Source of the DNA: Diogma glabrata
Lineage: Eukaryota; Arthropoda; Insecta; Diptera; Cylindrotomidae
Direction of reading: 5' to 3'
Length of the DNA stretch: 64,000 nucleotides
NCBI GenBank assembly: GCA_963693315.1
Contig: OY856186.1
Location: 286,332,930-286,396,929, forward strand
Shown: piece after piece, positions 49,001-59,340 of the stretch
Layout of the letters: every line of letters begins with the position of its first letter
Position numbering within the stretch: the stretch's first letter is position 1
Position numbers and translations under genes: made by a program
The notes under the pieces: model-generated
What the model was told of the DNA's origin: nothing
Seen by the model: the letters and a program-made list of their open reading frames with translations, nothing else
The model's database searches: none

Positions 49001-50855
49001 AATTGTCAAAACTACATATGTTTTGATCCGAAGACTTTCTTATAAAATTACCATCAATTTCTATATTTACGTCATCTAAGATATAATTATTATTACTAGA
49101 TTCCAAATCTACAACCGTTTCGGTCGAATTTATAGAGGATTCATTTAACGTATTTACATTTTCGTCTTTTTTATTACTATTGTTTAAATTAATTTGCATT
49201 TTAAAATTATCTTTACCATGGTTAAAACAAAATTCTGTACTATCATTATCTATTTTCAAAACTTTCAACAGGTTATTAGATTTAAAAACTATAATCCCGT
49301 TTTGGTCAAGTGCACTTCGACCTATCATTAAACGTTCAGTTTGATCGTGGTCGTTTACAATTAAAACGTTTACACGAATCGAAACTTCATCAATTTTTAT
49401 ATTAACATTTATTTTTCCTAGACTGTAAGTGAACCCCTTACCAAAACCTTTTAAAATTTGACAATAATCTTGCCATTCCAATCCCAAACTCAAAGCTAAC
49501 GATTTTGTCATTGTTACGCAGTCCGAACCTAAATCAATGAAAGCCCTAATATTGGGTTTCCCATTTATTTCCACATATTTGAGGTACTCATGTTCCAATA
49601 GTTCAACTCTCCGAACTTTATTTTGTTTTTTAGGACATGTGGCTTCGTAGTGTCCTTCTTGACGGCAAAATGTGCAAGTTAATTTGGACCTTTCATTGCA
49701 ATCTCGAGCTAAATGTTTGTTAGAGTTACATTTAAAACAACGACGTAGATCGCGTGGAATATTATTTCTAAAATGATTATAATCATTGTTCCGATATGAT
49801 TCTTCTCGTTTGCTACTTTTATCAACTACTTGATAATGTTTTAAATCTAGAACATTTTCGTACCGTTTTAATCTATCAATCAACTGTGACACTGATTGAA
49901 AATTCTGAATAGCCAGCGAACATTTTAATTTTTCATCACTGTCGTTGATTCCCGAAATTATATATTTTATAATAGTTTCGTCGTCCAAATCTATTTCACT
50001 AGCTATTTTTTTAATATTATATGCAAACTCCGAAAAACTTTCTGATGGTTTCTTTTTACGATTCGCCAATGTACAATGTACATCGGCCACATCCCGATTT
50101 TTTCTGAATTCATTAATGATACCCTCACGAAAGTCAACCCAATCACGTATGCCATGCGCTACTGACTGATACCATAGATTAGCTACCCCTTTTAGCTTCC
50201 TAACCGCGGCATATAAAATTATTACGTCACTGACACAGTAAACTTTTTGTATTTGGTCAACTACATTCACCCAATGCAGTACGGACACACCATCACGACA
50301 TGCAGGATCGAAATCTTCGAGCAACTCGGATATATCTCGCGGGGAAAAATTAAAATTTAAAAATTTGTTACCTGGATTTACATCAAATGGCTGGGCATGT
50401 TGTCTTTCATGAAAACTTGGCGGCATTGTTTCTTCAAATTTTCTATATTCACATGACGCTGAGTTGAATTTGAGATGCGTGTTGTGCTCATGTTTGTTCA
50501 GCGGTGGTGTTAGAGCGTGTTGTTGTGGAGCACACATGTTCGGTGGTATATTTATATTTTGAGGTTGTGCGCACATGTTCGGTGGATTATATTTAACTTG
50601 ATGTTCATGTATAACCATGTTTGGCGGTGGATTATAATTTATGCGTTGATTTTGTTGATGTGTACTTATTTTCAGCGGTGGAAACGTTCCATGTTGAGGT
50701 TGTGTACACATGTTCGTTGTTGGTTGCTGCATACAATAAGCATTCCATGATAACTGTTGATCTCCGAGGTACTGATATACATCGTTGTTTGTCCTGTTCG
50801 ATGTTGATTCTATGTTGTACGATGATAATGTTCTCCATGTATCGTTTTCCGACAT
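46020..50855 (-). CDS. Gypsy-group Gag-Pol polyprotein, intact
   Basis: A single uninterrupted 1611-aa frame from ATG 50855 (context MSENDTW). The longer frame from 50930 would start on GTG inside the primer-binding region, so I reject it. In order: Gag; two zinc knuckles, CFKCNSNKHLARDC and CTFCRQEGHYEATC (about residues 370-407); an aspartic protease with DLGSD (about 440), an unusual variant of DT/SG; reverse transcriptase with YIDDI (about 905); RNase H with HTDAS (about 1055); and integrase with an HHCC zinc site (about 1255-1290) and the DDE residues in the HMDHLGPF, ISDRGTGF and NGQVERYN blocks. No env frame follows. Gag and Pol are fused without a frameshift. It looks recently active. 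Confidence 0.93.
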   Translation of the reverse strand: MSENDTWRTLSSYNIESTSNRTNNDVYQYLGDQQLSWNAYCMQQPTTNMCTQPQHGTFPPLKISTHQQNQRINYNPPPNMVIHEHQVKYNPPNMCAQPQNINIPPNMCAPQQHALTPPLNKHEHNTHLKFNSASCEYRKFEETMPPSFHERQHAQPFDVNPGNKFLNFNFSPRDISELLEDFDPACRDGVSVLHWVNVVDQIQKVYCVSDVIILYAAVRKLKGVANLWYQSVAHGIRDWVDFREGIINEFRKNRDVADVHCTLANRKKKPSESFSEFAYNIKKIASEIDLDDETIIKYIISGINDSDEKLKCSLAIQNFQSVSQLIDRLKRYENVLDLKHYQVVDKSSKREESYRNNDYNHFRNNIPRDLRRCFKCNSNKHLARDCNERSKLTCTFCRQEGHYEATCPKKQNKVRRVELLEHEYLKYVEINGKPNIRAFIDLGSDCVTMTKSLALSLGLEWQDYCQILKGFGKGFTYSLGKINVNIKIDEVSIRVNVLIVNDHDQTERLMIGRSALDQNGIIVFKSNNLLKVLKIDNDSTEFCFNHGKDNFKMQINLNNSNKKDENVNTLNESSINSTETVVDLESSNNNYILDDVNIEIDGNFIRKSSDQNICSFDNCKEFKDENIDNADSLDSAWDFNFTDDYFNDNVNDYVVTDNLEDSLGFYDFSYNENKNVKVNSNNVEQNQVFAIESVSPKYGRIDDEIIDECVNKNISYEFKNEIKQLISDFRETFALRMDEIGKTDKASLKINLNDSEPVSYRPYRLSFPQREKIKNHISELLDLGIIKHSESDYASPIVVVKKKNGEDRICVDFRRLNKKTVKDRFPLPNMDDCLQRLANNNYFTTLDLASGYYQVPVEESSKKLTSFVTPDGQYEFERMPFGLANAPAVFQRLMNRIATELNYDIVVYIDDIILPSRTIEEGIHLLHRVLNKLKEYGLTLRMSKCKILSENVEFLGHEINCEGIRPGRNKTICVEKFPTPTNIHQIRQFVGLASYFRKFVPQFSTIVEPMTRLTRKGVKFNWTSEQDEAFLKLKTKLCQCDILVLFDFSKTHEIHTDASVLGLAGVLLQREGDDEYHPVAYFSRQTSDLEKKFHSYELESLAVVESLDRFRCFIFGKKFTVVTDCNSLRTASSKRDMIPRIARWWLRIQDYDFDIRHRSGKQMTHIDALSRNPVELPVEVQPATLDVFNIESIDVNWMGVLQDSDPEVIEIKQNLNNGSHNDFVIENGRLYRRLEDQLLFYVPTGIRSRVLRTCHDDMGHYGIDKTLCALRKVFWWPRMKQYVKRYINTCCECLFHKENRDANRISLHPIEKIPTPCHTWHMDHLGPFIKSSRNHSYVLVFIDAFTKYVWTKAVKDTSSRFVMKAIEEYANIFGMPSRIISDRGTGFTSIKFELFCKNNHIAHVKNATATPRANGQVERYNRTLLHALRTMSDSHHEKWEDHLMKIQWALNNLPHSVTHKSPNELIFGFSPKPISGDKLTIQLLDEFSLNRDFNTETREEMREEASKKIKTNQDQQKRRFDLKFRTPKTYKVGDKVVVYREPPATGDSRKLHRRFRGPYVITDVLFGDRYRVEDPAVVDGKRRYKGVVPSDHLRLVVAPDEEFECTSSDED

Positions 50856-50920
50856 TTTTATTTTATAAAATGTTAACAATTTCAATGTATTGAAATTACA
50901 CTTCGATGATGTTGGATATT

Positions 50921-50938
50921 TATATCCCACTTCTGATA
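50921..50938 (-). other. Gypsy primer-binding site, tRNA-Leu-like
   Basis: Immediately inside the 5' LTR the element strand reads TATCAGAAGTGGGATATA. TCAGAAGTGGGA is complementary to the 3' end of animal leucine tRNAs (…TCCCACTTCTGA). The first bases deviate from the expected TGG start, so the assignment is tentative. Confidence 0.55.
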
Positions 50939-51241
50939 TATAAGATATGATTAAGATATATATTTAATAACATTTATTAACTCAAACTTGTTATTTATTT
51001 AGCACAAATACAATTCAATCTATTTAAAATTACATATCTTGTTAATAATTCTCAGCGGCGATGTCGAACGATGTTTTTCAGAACGATGATGATTTGCAAG
51101 TTATATATAGAGAACTGTCAAAAACTAATATTTTCCTCGTTGCAATATTCGGCGCTGCCAACAAAATAATAATAATTGTTGAACTTAAAAATTTAAATTA
51201 GTTTTGTTAATAAGTTTTATTAACAGATGGAGTCGTTTACA
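50939..51241 (-). repeat. Gypsy 5' LTR (303 bp)
   Basis: The 5' LTR of the minus-strand gypsy element, apparently identical to the 3' copy. It contains the promoter by function, but no TATA is assigned. Flanked outside by CAAT. Confidence 0.9.
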
Positions 51242-51752
51242 CAATATTGAAAGAAAAAGAAATTTCATTTTTATTTTAAGAGAAATATTTTTTGTTTGTA
51301 CATCAAAACAAAGGTGATAATATAGGAAGTAACTCTAAAAATATTCATACAAAACGAATGTATTCTTTTTTTTGTTTTCTTTGTTATTCTCATGAAAGAA
51401 ACTATCAAATTTTTAAAAAAAGATTGAAATGTATGTTCATTTGAAAGAGAATATTAATTTTAATTTAGGAGCAAGAAAGAAATTTTTATTTTTTCGCTCC
51501 TGTGATTAGATATTATATATTTTTTTATTATCACTCACTCCGAAAGTATGGAGTGAAGGAGTGATATTAGGAGCGTTTTAAACACTGGATTTTATGCTTG
51601 CTCTAGCTAAAAATCTAGATTCAAACAAAAGTTTTTAGGGCAAAAAAAAATCACTTTTTTTTGTCAAATAGAACATGTTATGTCAAAAAAACTTGATCTA
51701 GATCAAAAATGGGCGTGTTTAGAGCAATTTTTTTGGCAAAAAGAATTCGACA
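51242..51752. other. Right flank of the TGTCG element
   Basis: Non-coding. Contains cactccgaaagtatggagtg (about 51535, short inverted arms) and repeated aggagcg motifs shared in inverted orientation with 40950. Confidence 0.5.
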
Positions 51753-51846
51753 TAAGAGGTCATATAAAATTTTTTGAATCTATTCTCTTATCCCCTTTTT
51801 GCAGCGCCATTGCGATAAACACCGGAACAGAAAAATCGCTCTATAT

Positions 51847-52275
51847 ATAAATGGTATAATATTAGCTCAGTTTGTGCAATGCTTATTTTACGAACACATA
51901 AATACGCCGGCTATACATTATAACAAATTGTCACAATTTGTCATTTGTCTTGTCAAAAATGTATGACCGTGAAGATTGAAAATGTAGTGACATAAAAATG
52001 ATTTAGTCAAATTAATAAATTTTAAATATATATTTTGTTTATTTTGTTGCTTAAATTAATAACTAATTAGTATATTAAAGTGTTTCTTTACAATTAAAAC
52101 AAAATTCGATACGAAGAGCGAAAAAAATGAGTTTCTTCAAATAAATACTTTTGTAAAGAAAATTGTTTATTTATAAATTTACAAAACCAAAAATAAAATT
52201 TTACATGTAAATTAAATTTAAGTGTTGGGTTGTTTTTGTAGATATTTATAAAAAGAGTATCGTTTAGTTTATGTT
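51847..52275 (+). promoter_or_regulatory. Upstream region of the INPP5E-like gene
   Basis: About 430 bp of AT-rich DNA between the last MITE end and the start codon. It must hold the 5' UTR or promoter unless an upstream non-coding exon exists. No specific box is distinguishable. The start ATG (52276) lies in the context gttATGGAAAAT. Confidence 0.4.
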
Positions 52276-54428
52276 ATGGAAAATAGAAAAGAAAGTGATA
52301 ATATTTTAATTAAATCAAATAAAAAAAAATCTTTATTAAAATTCTTATCTAAAAAATCAATTAAAATAGAACCTGAAATATTTAATAATGAAAATAATTT
52401 AATTCCATCAAATGGAAGATTAAATAATTTAAATGAATTTCGCGTTCCCTCTACTAATAATTTATTGAATGAGAATGATGAAGAAAATTTATGCTCGGAA
52501 TCGACTGTTCATAATTATGCTTCATCCTCAGCAATAGTAACAGTTAAAAATTCATCCAAGACCAATGAAAAGACTTTTAATAATAATTCTAGATTTAGTA
52601 ACCAATTTGCCTTCTGTTGTTCTTCAAATCATAAATCATTGACTCCACCAAATCTTCCAAGACAATCAATAGAAGAAATTAAAGAATGTAATGATATTTT
52701 AGAAAATTCAAGTACAACACTAAATTATACAAAACCTACAGGGATTTTAGATGAATATGATCGATATAAAAATTCACCAAAGCGCGTCCGACCTCTTAGT
52801 TTTGTTGAAGAAGAAAATAATCGAATTGAGGATATTGAAACAATTAGTCGACCAATTACACCTACATTTGTTGAATATCGACCATCGATTGCTATGCAAT
52901 CATGTCGATCGAGGTTGAGACAAAAACTTTTACCACCCGGTACAAAATTTGATTTTAATGAAACCAATGTGCAGCATTTTTCATCACCGGATATATCAGA
53001 GCAGCTTACGGAGAGACCAGAAAATAGGTAGAAATTTTGTTTTAATTTGTAAATTTCAGTTTATTTGATTAATTTATGGTTGGTTTTCAGGTCAAATTCA
53101 TTGGTGACATTACACGGAACAACGTCATTGTATGGCAATACCATAACTGGTACTGGATCGTTAGCAAAACAGGCGTTAATGGCAACCGAAGTTTTACATT
53201 TAATTCCGACGGAACGTGCAAGAGAACGTAGCTATTTAGCCGGTCGTCTTGCTTCGGTTTCATTACTAGGAAAATGGCAACTAGAACATGTGATACCAAC
53301 AAAAGAATTGAAGATTTTTGTTGGTTCCTGGAATATGAATGGTCAAAATCCACCAAAACAAATGAACGATTTTGTTCTTCCATTAGGAGTAGAGCACGTT
53401 CCTGATATTGTTACAATAGGTACTCAGGAATCGTCCTCAGAACGTTTTGAATGGGAAGTTATATTACAAGAAACTTTAGGTCCGTCTCATATATTGTTAC
53501 ATTCTACTAGTTTAGGAACACTTCATTTAGCTGTATTTATTCGTCGTGATTTAATTTGGTACTGTCCCGTTCCTGAAGGTGCTTGCCTATCTGTTCGACC
53601 GGGATCTGCGTTTCGTACGAAAGGTGCTATTGCAATATCGTTTTGTGTATTTGGAACATCTTTCTTATTTGTAACATCACATTTAACCGCTCATCAACAA
53701 AAGGTTAAGGAAAGAGTTCAAGACATTAGAAAAATAATCAATGCGTTAGATTTACCAAGAAATTTGCCAGGGAAACGATCACAAGATGTGACCCAAAATT
53801 TTGATAGCGTGTATTGGTGTGGAGATTTAAATTTTAGATTAGCTGAACCTAGAGATAAACTATTACGATGGATAGAGACAACAAAATTTCCGTTACCGTC
53901 TCATTTACCTCATGGTTATATGCATACGGACCAGCTGCAATCGGTTTTGTCTGATGGTGCTGCTTTTAAGGGTTTCCATGAAGCAAACATAACCTTTCCA
54001 CCGACGTACAAATACGATCCAGGTACACAGCAGTTTGATACATCAAGCAAACAAAGAGCTCCGGCATATACAGATCGAATCTTGTACAAATTCAGAAGTA
54101 AATATAGTAGACGGAGTAGTGGAGCGCTAACCGGTACAAATCAGCCTCCATCACCGGTTGAGTGTATTGCTTATGATTCTGTGCCATCAATCGTAACATC
54201 AGATCATAAACCGGTTTGGGGGTTATTCCGAAATGTTGTACAACCTGGAGTTGATACGTAAGTGTTGCAATTTATATATAAATCGAAAACTAACAATTTA
54301 ATTTTTTCCTATTCTGTAGCATCCCCTTAGCTGCTGGTTTATTTAATCGTGAGGTTTATCTCGAAGGAATGCGTCGTCGTTTAAATAATAATGATTCTGG
54401 ATCATCTGCTGTTTGTTCAATTCAATAA
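52276..54428 (+). CDS. INPP5E: Inositol polyphosphate 5-phosphatase (INPP5E-type), three exons
   Basis: Removes the 5-phosphate of phosphoinositides such as PI(4,5)P2 and PI(3,4,5)P3; the vertebrate enzyme acts at primary cilia and is prenyl-anchored. Exons 52276-53027, 53091-54257 and 54320-54428 (2028 nt, 675 aa), GT-AG introns of 63 and 62 bp, phases consistent. Residues 1-250 are a Ser/Asn-rich low-complexity tail. The catalytic domain has FVGSWNMNG (about 327-335), IGTQES with Glu364, YWCGDLNFR (492-500), [13 protein letters not shown] (575-580) and [10 protein letters not shown] (from 621). All metal- and phosphate-binding residues expected of the family are present. The protein ends CSIQ, a CaaX box. 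AATAAA overlaps the stop (54424) and recurs at 54497. Confidence 0.92.
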
Positions 54429-54751
54429 ATTTTATAAGCAATATATTTTACTTCCTTAAGAATTTGTAGTCTTAGATCTGTTATATTATTTTTTATAATA
54501 AATTCCTATCTAGTCAAAACCAAAAAAAAAATTTACACTTATTGAATCATAAATAAAATTAACAAAAATTATTTTTAACGTTTTTAAACGATTTTTTTTT
54601 TGAAACTTTAAAAATTTTAAGAAAAAAATTTTCGTAAATGGTATTTACATATTTTATTGTCAAAAATATAAATGTTATTTAAATTTACAATAAATAAAAT
54701 TATTTATTAACAACTTCTACACGATCCAAAATGACTTTTGTTTGTTATATT
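54429..54751. other. 3' flank of the INPP5E-like gene
   Basis: AT-rich, presumably short 3' UTR up to the AATAAA at 54497-54502, then spacer. No gene seen. Confidence 0.5.
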
Positions 54752-55511
54752 CAGCGTTGCCACTCAAAAAAATTAAAATGTATCCAATTTTACAAAAAAA
54801 TTTATCCACTTTTTTGAAAAAATGAAACAAGATTATTTGATATTGCTAAAGGAAGTAAAGGACTAATTACAATATATGTTTAGTACAATTCAGTATCTTG
54901 ATCACATTTATTTATAATTATAATATAACAACAAAAAAATCACATTAATTCAAATTTTTATCTGATGATTTTTATTTGTGTTTTATTTGATGAATAAGTT
55001 CCATATACATTTTTTGCACAGTTTTTGTCACCTCCAAAAATTCCTCTTTTTCCAGTTTATTGTATGCTAAAAATGATTGTACTGCATATCCCATACTTAT
55101 TTCAGACAATTGTGTATGGTTTTCTTCATTTTCTGTTTTAAACCTAGCTCATTTACATTCCTTAGATTTAAGAAACGATAAGGGTCTATAAAATTCTATA
55201 AAATGATTTTTAAATCGACTTTTAAATTATTAAAAAAAGATGTGATCGATTTTCAAAAACTGTTTAAAATTAGTTACACTGCTCGCCAATTTCTGATGCT
55301 TTTTCTTTCACAAAAAGAGAATAGACGAACAATATAACATATTTCATAAACATTTTCAAAGTTTTTGGAAATCCAACACAGCTAAAGCATATTAATAAAA
55401 TGTATCCATTCTAGCAGTTTTGTGATTTTTTTTTTGTATCCAGTATCCATTTAATAAATTTTTCAAATAATGTATCCAAATGGATACAAATGTATCCAAG
55501 TGGCAACGCTG
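54752..55511 (-). mobile_element. hAT-type element remnant
   Basis: CAGCGTTGCCACT and its inverted copy at the right end are flanked by the 8-bp duplication GTTATATT (54744-54751, 55512-55519). CAGNG ends with 8-bp duplications mark hAT elements. Subterminal atgtatccaa motifs are repeated. A minus-strand open frame of about 57 codons (55143-54972) reads ENEENHTQLSEISMGYAVQS and continues to a stop; it may be the C-terminus of the lost transposase or captured sequence. Confidence 0.8.
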
Positions 55512-55519
55512 GTTATATT

Positions 55520-56259
55520 ATCTAATCTCGGCAACCGATTATTTGAAAAGTTCAAACTGGCATCAAATTGCATCACTGATATAAAATAAATTCTGCAAAT
55601 ATTTTGTCACTCACATAAGTATTTAAATTTCAAATAATACTTGGGGAACAAAATGGGCGTGAACACAAAATGGGCGTGTTTAATTTTCTTATTTTTTTTT
55701 GTATATTCAATTATTCTCATCTAATCCAGGAAATTTATTCTCTTTACACAATTGTATCATAAAAAATAGACAGAAGTAAATAGATATTAAAAAATGAAAT
55801 AGAAAATAATTAGACATTTTTCTTTTTTTATCATCCACAAAAGATGGCTTTTTTGTTTAAATATTTTATTTTTTCAATCAGTGCGATCATATGTGAATAT
55901 AAATTAACATGCAATAATAATAACTAAACGAAATAAATTATGTGTTTTAATAAATTAAAATGTTTAAAACCAATCTAAAAAGTGATAGAAAATAAATAGT
56001 TTATTGCTGTAAAAGTTAACCAAAAAAAAATCTTAATATTTAAATAAAAAAATGGCGGATATTCCGACGGTTTTTTTATCGTTTATTGTTTATCAATATT
56101 TTTTATGATTCTGTAAAGTATAGTGTTTATGTGACAGTTCAGTTTTTTGTTAAAAATAACAATATTTGTTTTTATTAGTACACCCTAAACAAAAATCATG
56201 AAAAGAATGATAGAGCAACAACAAAATTTGTTACCTATTTGTGAGTTTTTTATGTAAAT
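55520..56259. other. Intergenic; possible first exon at its end
   Basis: No long frame. Two ATGs with good Kozak context occur: aaaaATGGCGGAT at 56052 (18 codons) and aaaaatcATGAAA at 56198. The latter opens 43 nt (MKRMIEQQQNLLPI) ending exactly at a gtgagt donor (56241). It could be a plus-strand first coding exon whose gene continues beyond the window, but nothing confirms it. Confidence 0.25.
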
Positions 56260-56261
56260 TA

Positions 56262-57497
56262 CAGTCAACTCTCTTATAACGCGATGAATTCGTCCCGCGT
56301 TATATGGAAACCGCGTTATGAGAAACAAAGAAATATAGAAGAAAAATCATATAAACTTACATCGCGTTATATGGAAACCGTTTTCTCGTTTTATGGAATA
56401 CGCGTTATGAGAAACTGAGAACTAATATAAATTCAATGATTTCGTACCGCGTTGTATGGAATCTTAGAAATAATTAAATGTTATACAAATAAACCTATAT
56501 AGAAGGAAAATCGAATAAAGACGCCGATAAAATAAGAAATTTGAACCGAACCATTTTCGATTTTTTTGAATCTTCAGTAATCGTTAGTATAATTTAAAAA
56601 ATTAATAAGTATTTTTTTACGTTTTTATTTTTTTAATAGTTTAGACACAGGGTGGCTTGAATTTTTTTAAGTTTAGCGACAGTCAAAGATTAAAGTTAAA
56701 TTGTGCTCGAACGGGTTAAACCGTATTTAATACCTTATAAACAAGAAACAGTTCAATAGAATTGGTAAACTTGCTTTTAGTGAATGGCACAAAGAAAAAC
56801 TAATTATATATTCAAATGCCTTTTTCTCAAACAAAAAGATAGCGCTTGTCTGTAATTTTAGTGTGTTTTTCAGTTTTCTTTAGTAAATAATAAGTCTTTA
56901 ACATATAAGAAAAAAGATAACAAAACCTTCCGTTTTGAAATCACCATGTTGGAAGAACTGAAATTAAAAAAATCATATAAAATATAAATTTTGGTCAGTT
57001 TTTATAAAGCCTCACTAAGTAGCTTTCAAACAAAAATAAATTTAATCAAATCGAATAACCCGTTCGAGCGCAATTTAACTTTAATCTTTGAATATCACTA
57101 AGCTTCTTAAGAAATTTCGAGCGACCCTGTGTCAAAACTAGTGAAAAAATGAAAAATATTATTTTTTTTTATTATACTTAAATTTTATTAAGATAAATTT
57201 CCACAGTTTCCAAAAAATCGAAATTGGTCACATAGGTACATCATCGCCGCCAAATCAAGATCGCCTGCATTCTCAAAATGCATTATTAGGTTGTGATTAA
57301 TTCATGAATAAATTATATAAAATGTCAAATATATATAATTTATTTCGATAATTTAATCATTAATTAATTAAATTTAATTTAATGAAAAACGCGTTATAAG
57401 GAGATTTCGTCGCGTTATAGGAGAACGTTCCCAGTTTTCACCGCGCGTTATATGGAAATCGCGTTTTAAAAGTGCCGCGTTATAGGAGAGTTGACTG
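56262..57497. mobile_element. Pogo/Tc1-like non-autonomous element
   Basis: CAGTCAACTCTCTTATAACG and its inverted copy are flanked by TA on both sides (56260-56261, 57498-57499). Subterminal regions repeat gcgttatatggaaaccg several times. CAGT... ends with TA duplication fit pogo/Tigger-type elements. There is no transposase, and the centre holds another inverted-repeat element. Confidence 0.78.
56636..57143. mobile_element. Nested MITE with GACACAGGGT ends
   Basis: agtttagacacagggtggct at the left pairs with agcgaccctgtgtcaaaact at the right, and gctcgaacgggtta/taacccgttcgagc pair further in. About 500 bp, non-coding, inside the pogo-like element. Confidence 0.65.
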
Positions 57498-58072
57498 TAA
57501 TTGTTTATGTATACGTTTATTAGTTATTAAAAGTAAACATTTCGATACGCATTTTTTTTTTTTTTCTAATTTCTTTTATTTATGTTGTATACATTTTATT
57601 TACAATGGTTTTTTTTTAAGTTAAAAGATATACTTAATTTATTAATTTATATGTTATTAAATTAAATGGCCACAGAATAGTAGCGGCACTCAAAATTTAT
57701 TCATTATTTTTGTTTTTTTTGTTTTTTGGACGTACAGTTTTCTTGAGTAATCAATACATTAGACGCTCGCGTTTTAATGTATTCTATTTTATTTTTGTTA
57801 TGTATTTGACATTGTTTGTTATACCCTTTCAATGTCAAAAGCTATATTTATAAAGTTAAACTTAAAACAGAGATACATACACTTTAAAATTCAAAGATTA
57901 AATCTAGACAGCCATACACCAACACACAGACACCCAAGCACATGATGTAATACCTAAAAGCAATAAAATTATTAAAAGATTAAATGAGTGAATCAACCTT
58001 CTTGGTCTCGGTAACCTTCTGAGTACTATAATATTTCTATCAGCAAACTTTTATGTAATGTAACTAGTGTTG

Positions 58073-59340
58073 TTAAGCACCATTAACGTTAGCTCCGGTA
58101 TGGTTGGGGCTAAAGTCATCTGCATTGTTCGGTGGTGTATTTTGATTAATATCTGTCAACCACCAAAATAGTCTATTGTATTCAGGGTTGAATAGATCTT
58201 TATGTTTACCTCGTAATTTAACAGGAATTGTATATTGAAACCTTAAGTTTGGATGTGCTGGTGTATTATTTATATTTATGTTAGGTTCATATTTAATTTT
58301 TTTGTCTGTTGTTGCCCGTTTCATATGATAGATTATAGGAATCCCATTTACATCCATCATAAATCCGTTAGCATCTAAGTATAAAAAAGCTTCAGGTGGT
58401 ATATAACCTGTGTTTAGGGTTATTTGGTAGTATAAATCATTTGGGTATGTAATGTGTTGGATTAATGAGTTCTCATTAATATAGGAACTTCTGAGAAAAT
58501 GTTTGCGTGTTAAATGAATTATTGTTTGGTCAATTCGATGTATATTTGCTTTTTCATATAATTTTTGGTTACTTATTTTTCTATAAATTATGTTATTGTT
58601 ATCGTTTACTGCATTAGGATTATTATTATAAGAATTGGTACTATTATTTATAATAATTTTGGGCCTATGAAGCTTAAGGGCAGAGCGTAGTATTTTACGC
58701 TCAAACACTCTGTATCTTTCCATTAAGGATGCGTTGGTATTGTACCAAATAGGGCATGCGTAGGTTAGTACTGGTTTGATAAATGTTTGGTAACATATTA
58801 CTTTAACTTTTGAGCATAAGGTTTTTGAAAAGAATAGTTTTTTTAACAATCCTAGTAATTTGTTAGCTTTCGCCAATTGCATTTTGAGATGTTCGTTAAA
58901 ATATAGATATTGGTCAATATACACGCCTAAATATTTGATTGTTGTTTTTGTTTGTATCATTTCATTATTAATATTAACCTTAAAGTTTTTCCAATTACAT
59001 TTCAGGTCTCTTCTTGCCATTTTAAGTGGTGGGCGGAATAAGATGCATTCACATTTACTTGTATTTATATTAAGTAGCCATAGGCTTGCGTATTTCGATA
59101 GCTCGTTCAACATATGTTGCAACTTATTTTGTATGCTTTGCACTCGTGTACCGTCTGTATATATTATAATGTCGTCGGCATAAGCTATAATATTTTTATT
59201 CTTCTGGATGTTAAACCCGAATGACTTTAATAAATCGCTAGTGTATATATTGAACAGAATAGGTGATAAGACCGTACCCTGTTGTAATCCATTATGTATG
59301 TGAAAAATCCAATTTGAACGTAGCAAATTTTCCTGATTAC
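58073..59340 (-). CDS. LINE ORF2, C-terminal reverse transcriptase part
   Basis: Continues the reverse transcriptase from the upstream frame after a frame change at an A7 run (59343-59349). It contains GLQQGTVLSPILFNIY, then AYADDIIIYTDG with the catalytic YADD, LGVYIDQYLYFNEHL, and KVICYQTFIKPVLTYACPIW followed by ERKILRSA. It ends with an Asn-rich tail at 58073. The listed lower frame begins at an internal codon; there is no separate start, as this is one polyprotein. Confidence 0.82.

Larger units (their letters stand above)
40705..51752. mobile_element. TAA-flanked element with TGTCGAATTC ends, now 11 kb
   Basis: TGTCGAATTCTTTTTG at the left and caaaaagaattcgaca at the right are flanked by TAA. 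The ends are related to the MITE at 13251-14446. Subterminal regions share taggagcgatatt-type motifs in opposite orientation (about 40950 and 51560). Inserted within it are a microsatellite, a foldback, a LINE fragment, minisatellites and the gypsy element. The original element was probably 3-5 kb. No transposase is recognised. Confidence 0.6.
37975..51846. mobile_element. Split copy of the TATAGGGCGAT-family MITE
   Basis: One MITE of the 26-28 kb family is broken into three pieces: 37975-38157, 40431-40700 and 51757-51846. It is interrupted by the 38158-40430 and 40705-51752 insertions. Its left end is truncated (it begins at cctgtgtttgccgcaatgg). The right end retains gcgccattgcgataaacacc and then cggaacagaaaaatcgc. 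Confidence 0.75.

Noticed and set aside
49945..50893. Plus-strand frames over gypsy gag
   Set aside because: They are antisense shadows of the intact Gag-Pol frame.
50856..50930. Longer gypsy polyprotein start at 50930
   Set aside because: The codon is GTG and falls in the primer-binding region; the ATG at 50855 is the first credible start.
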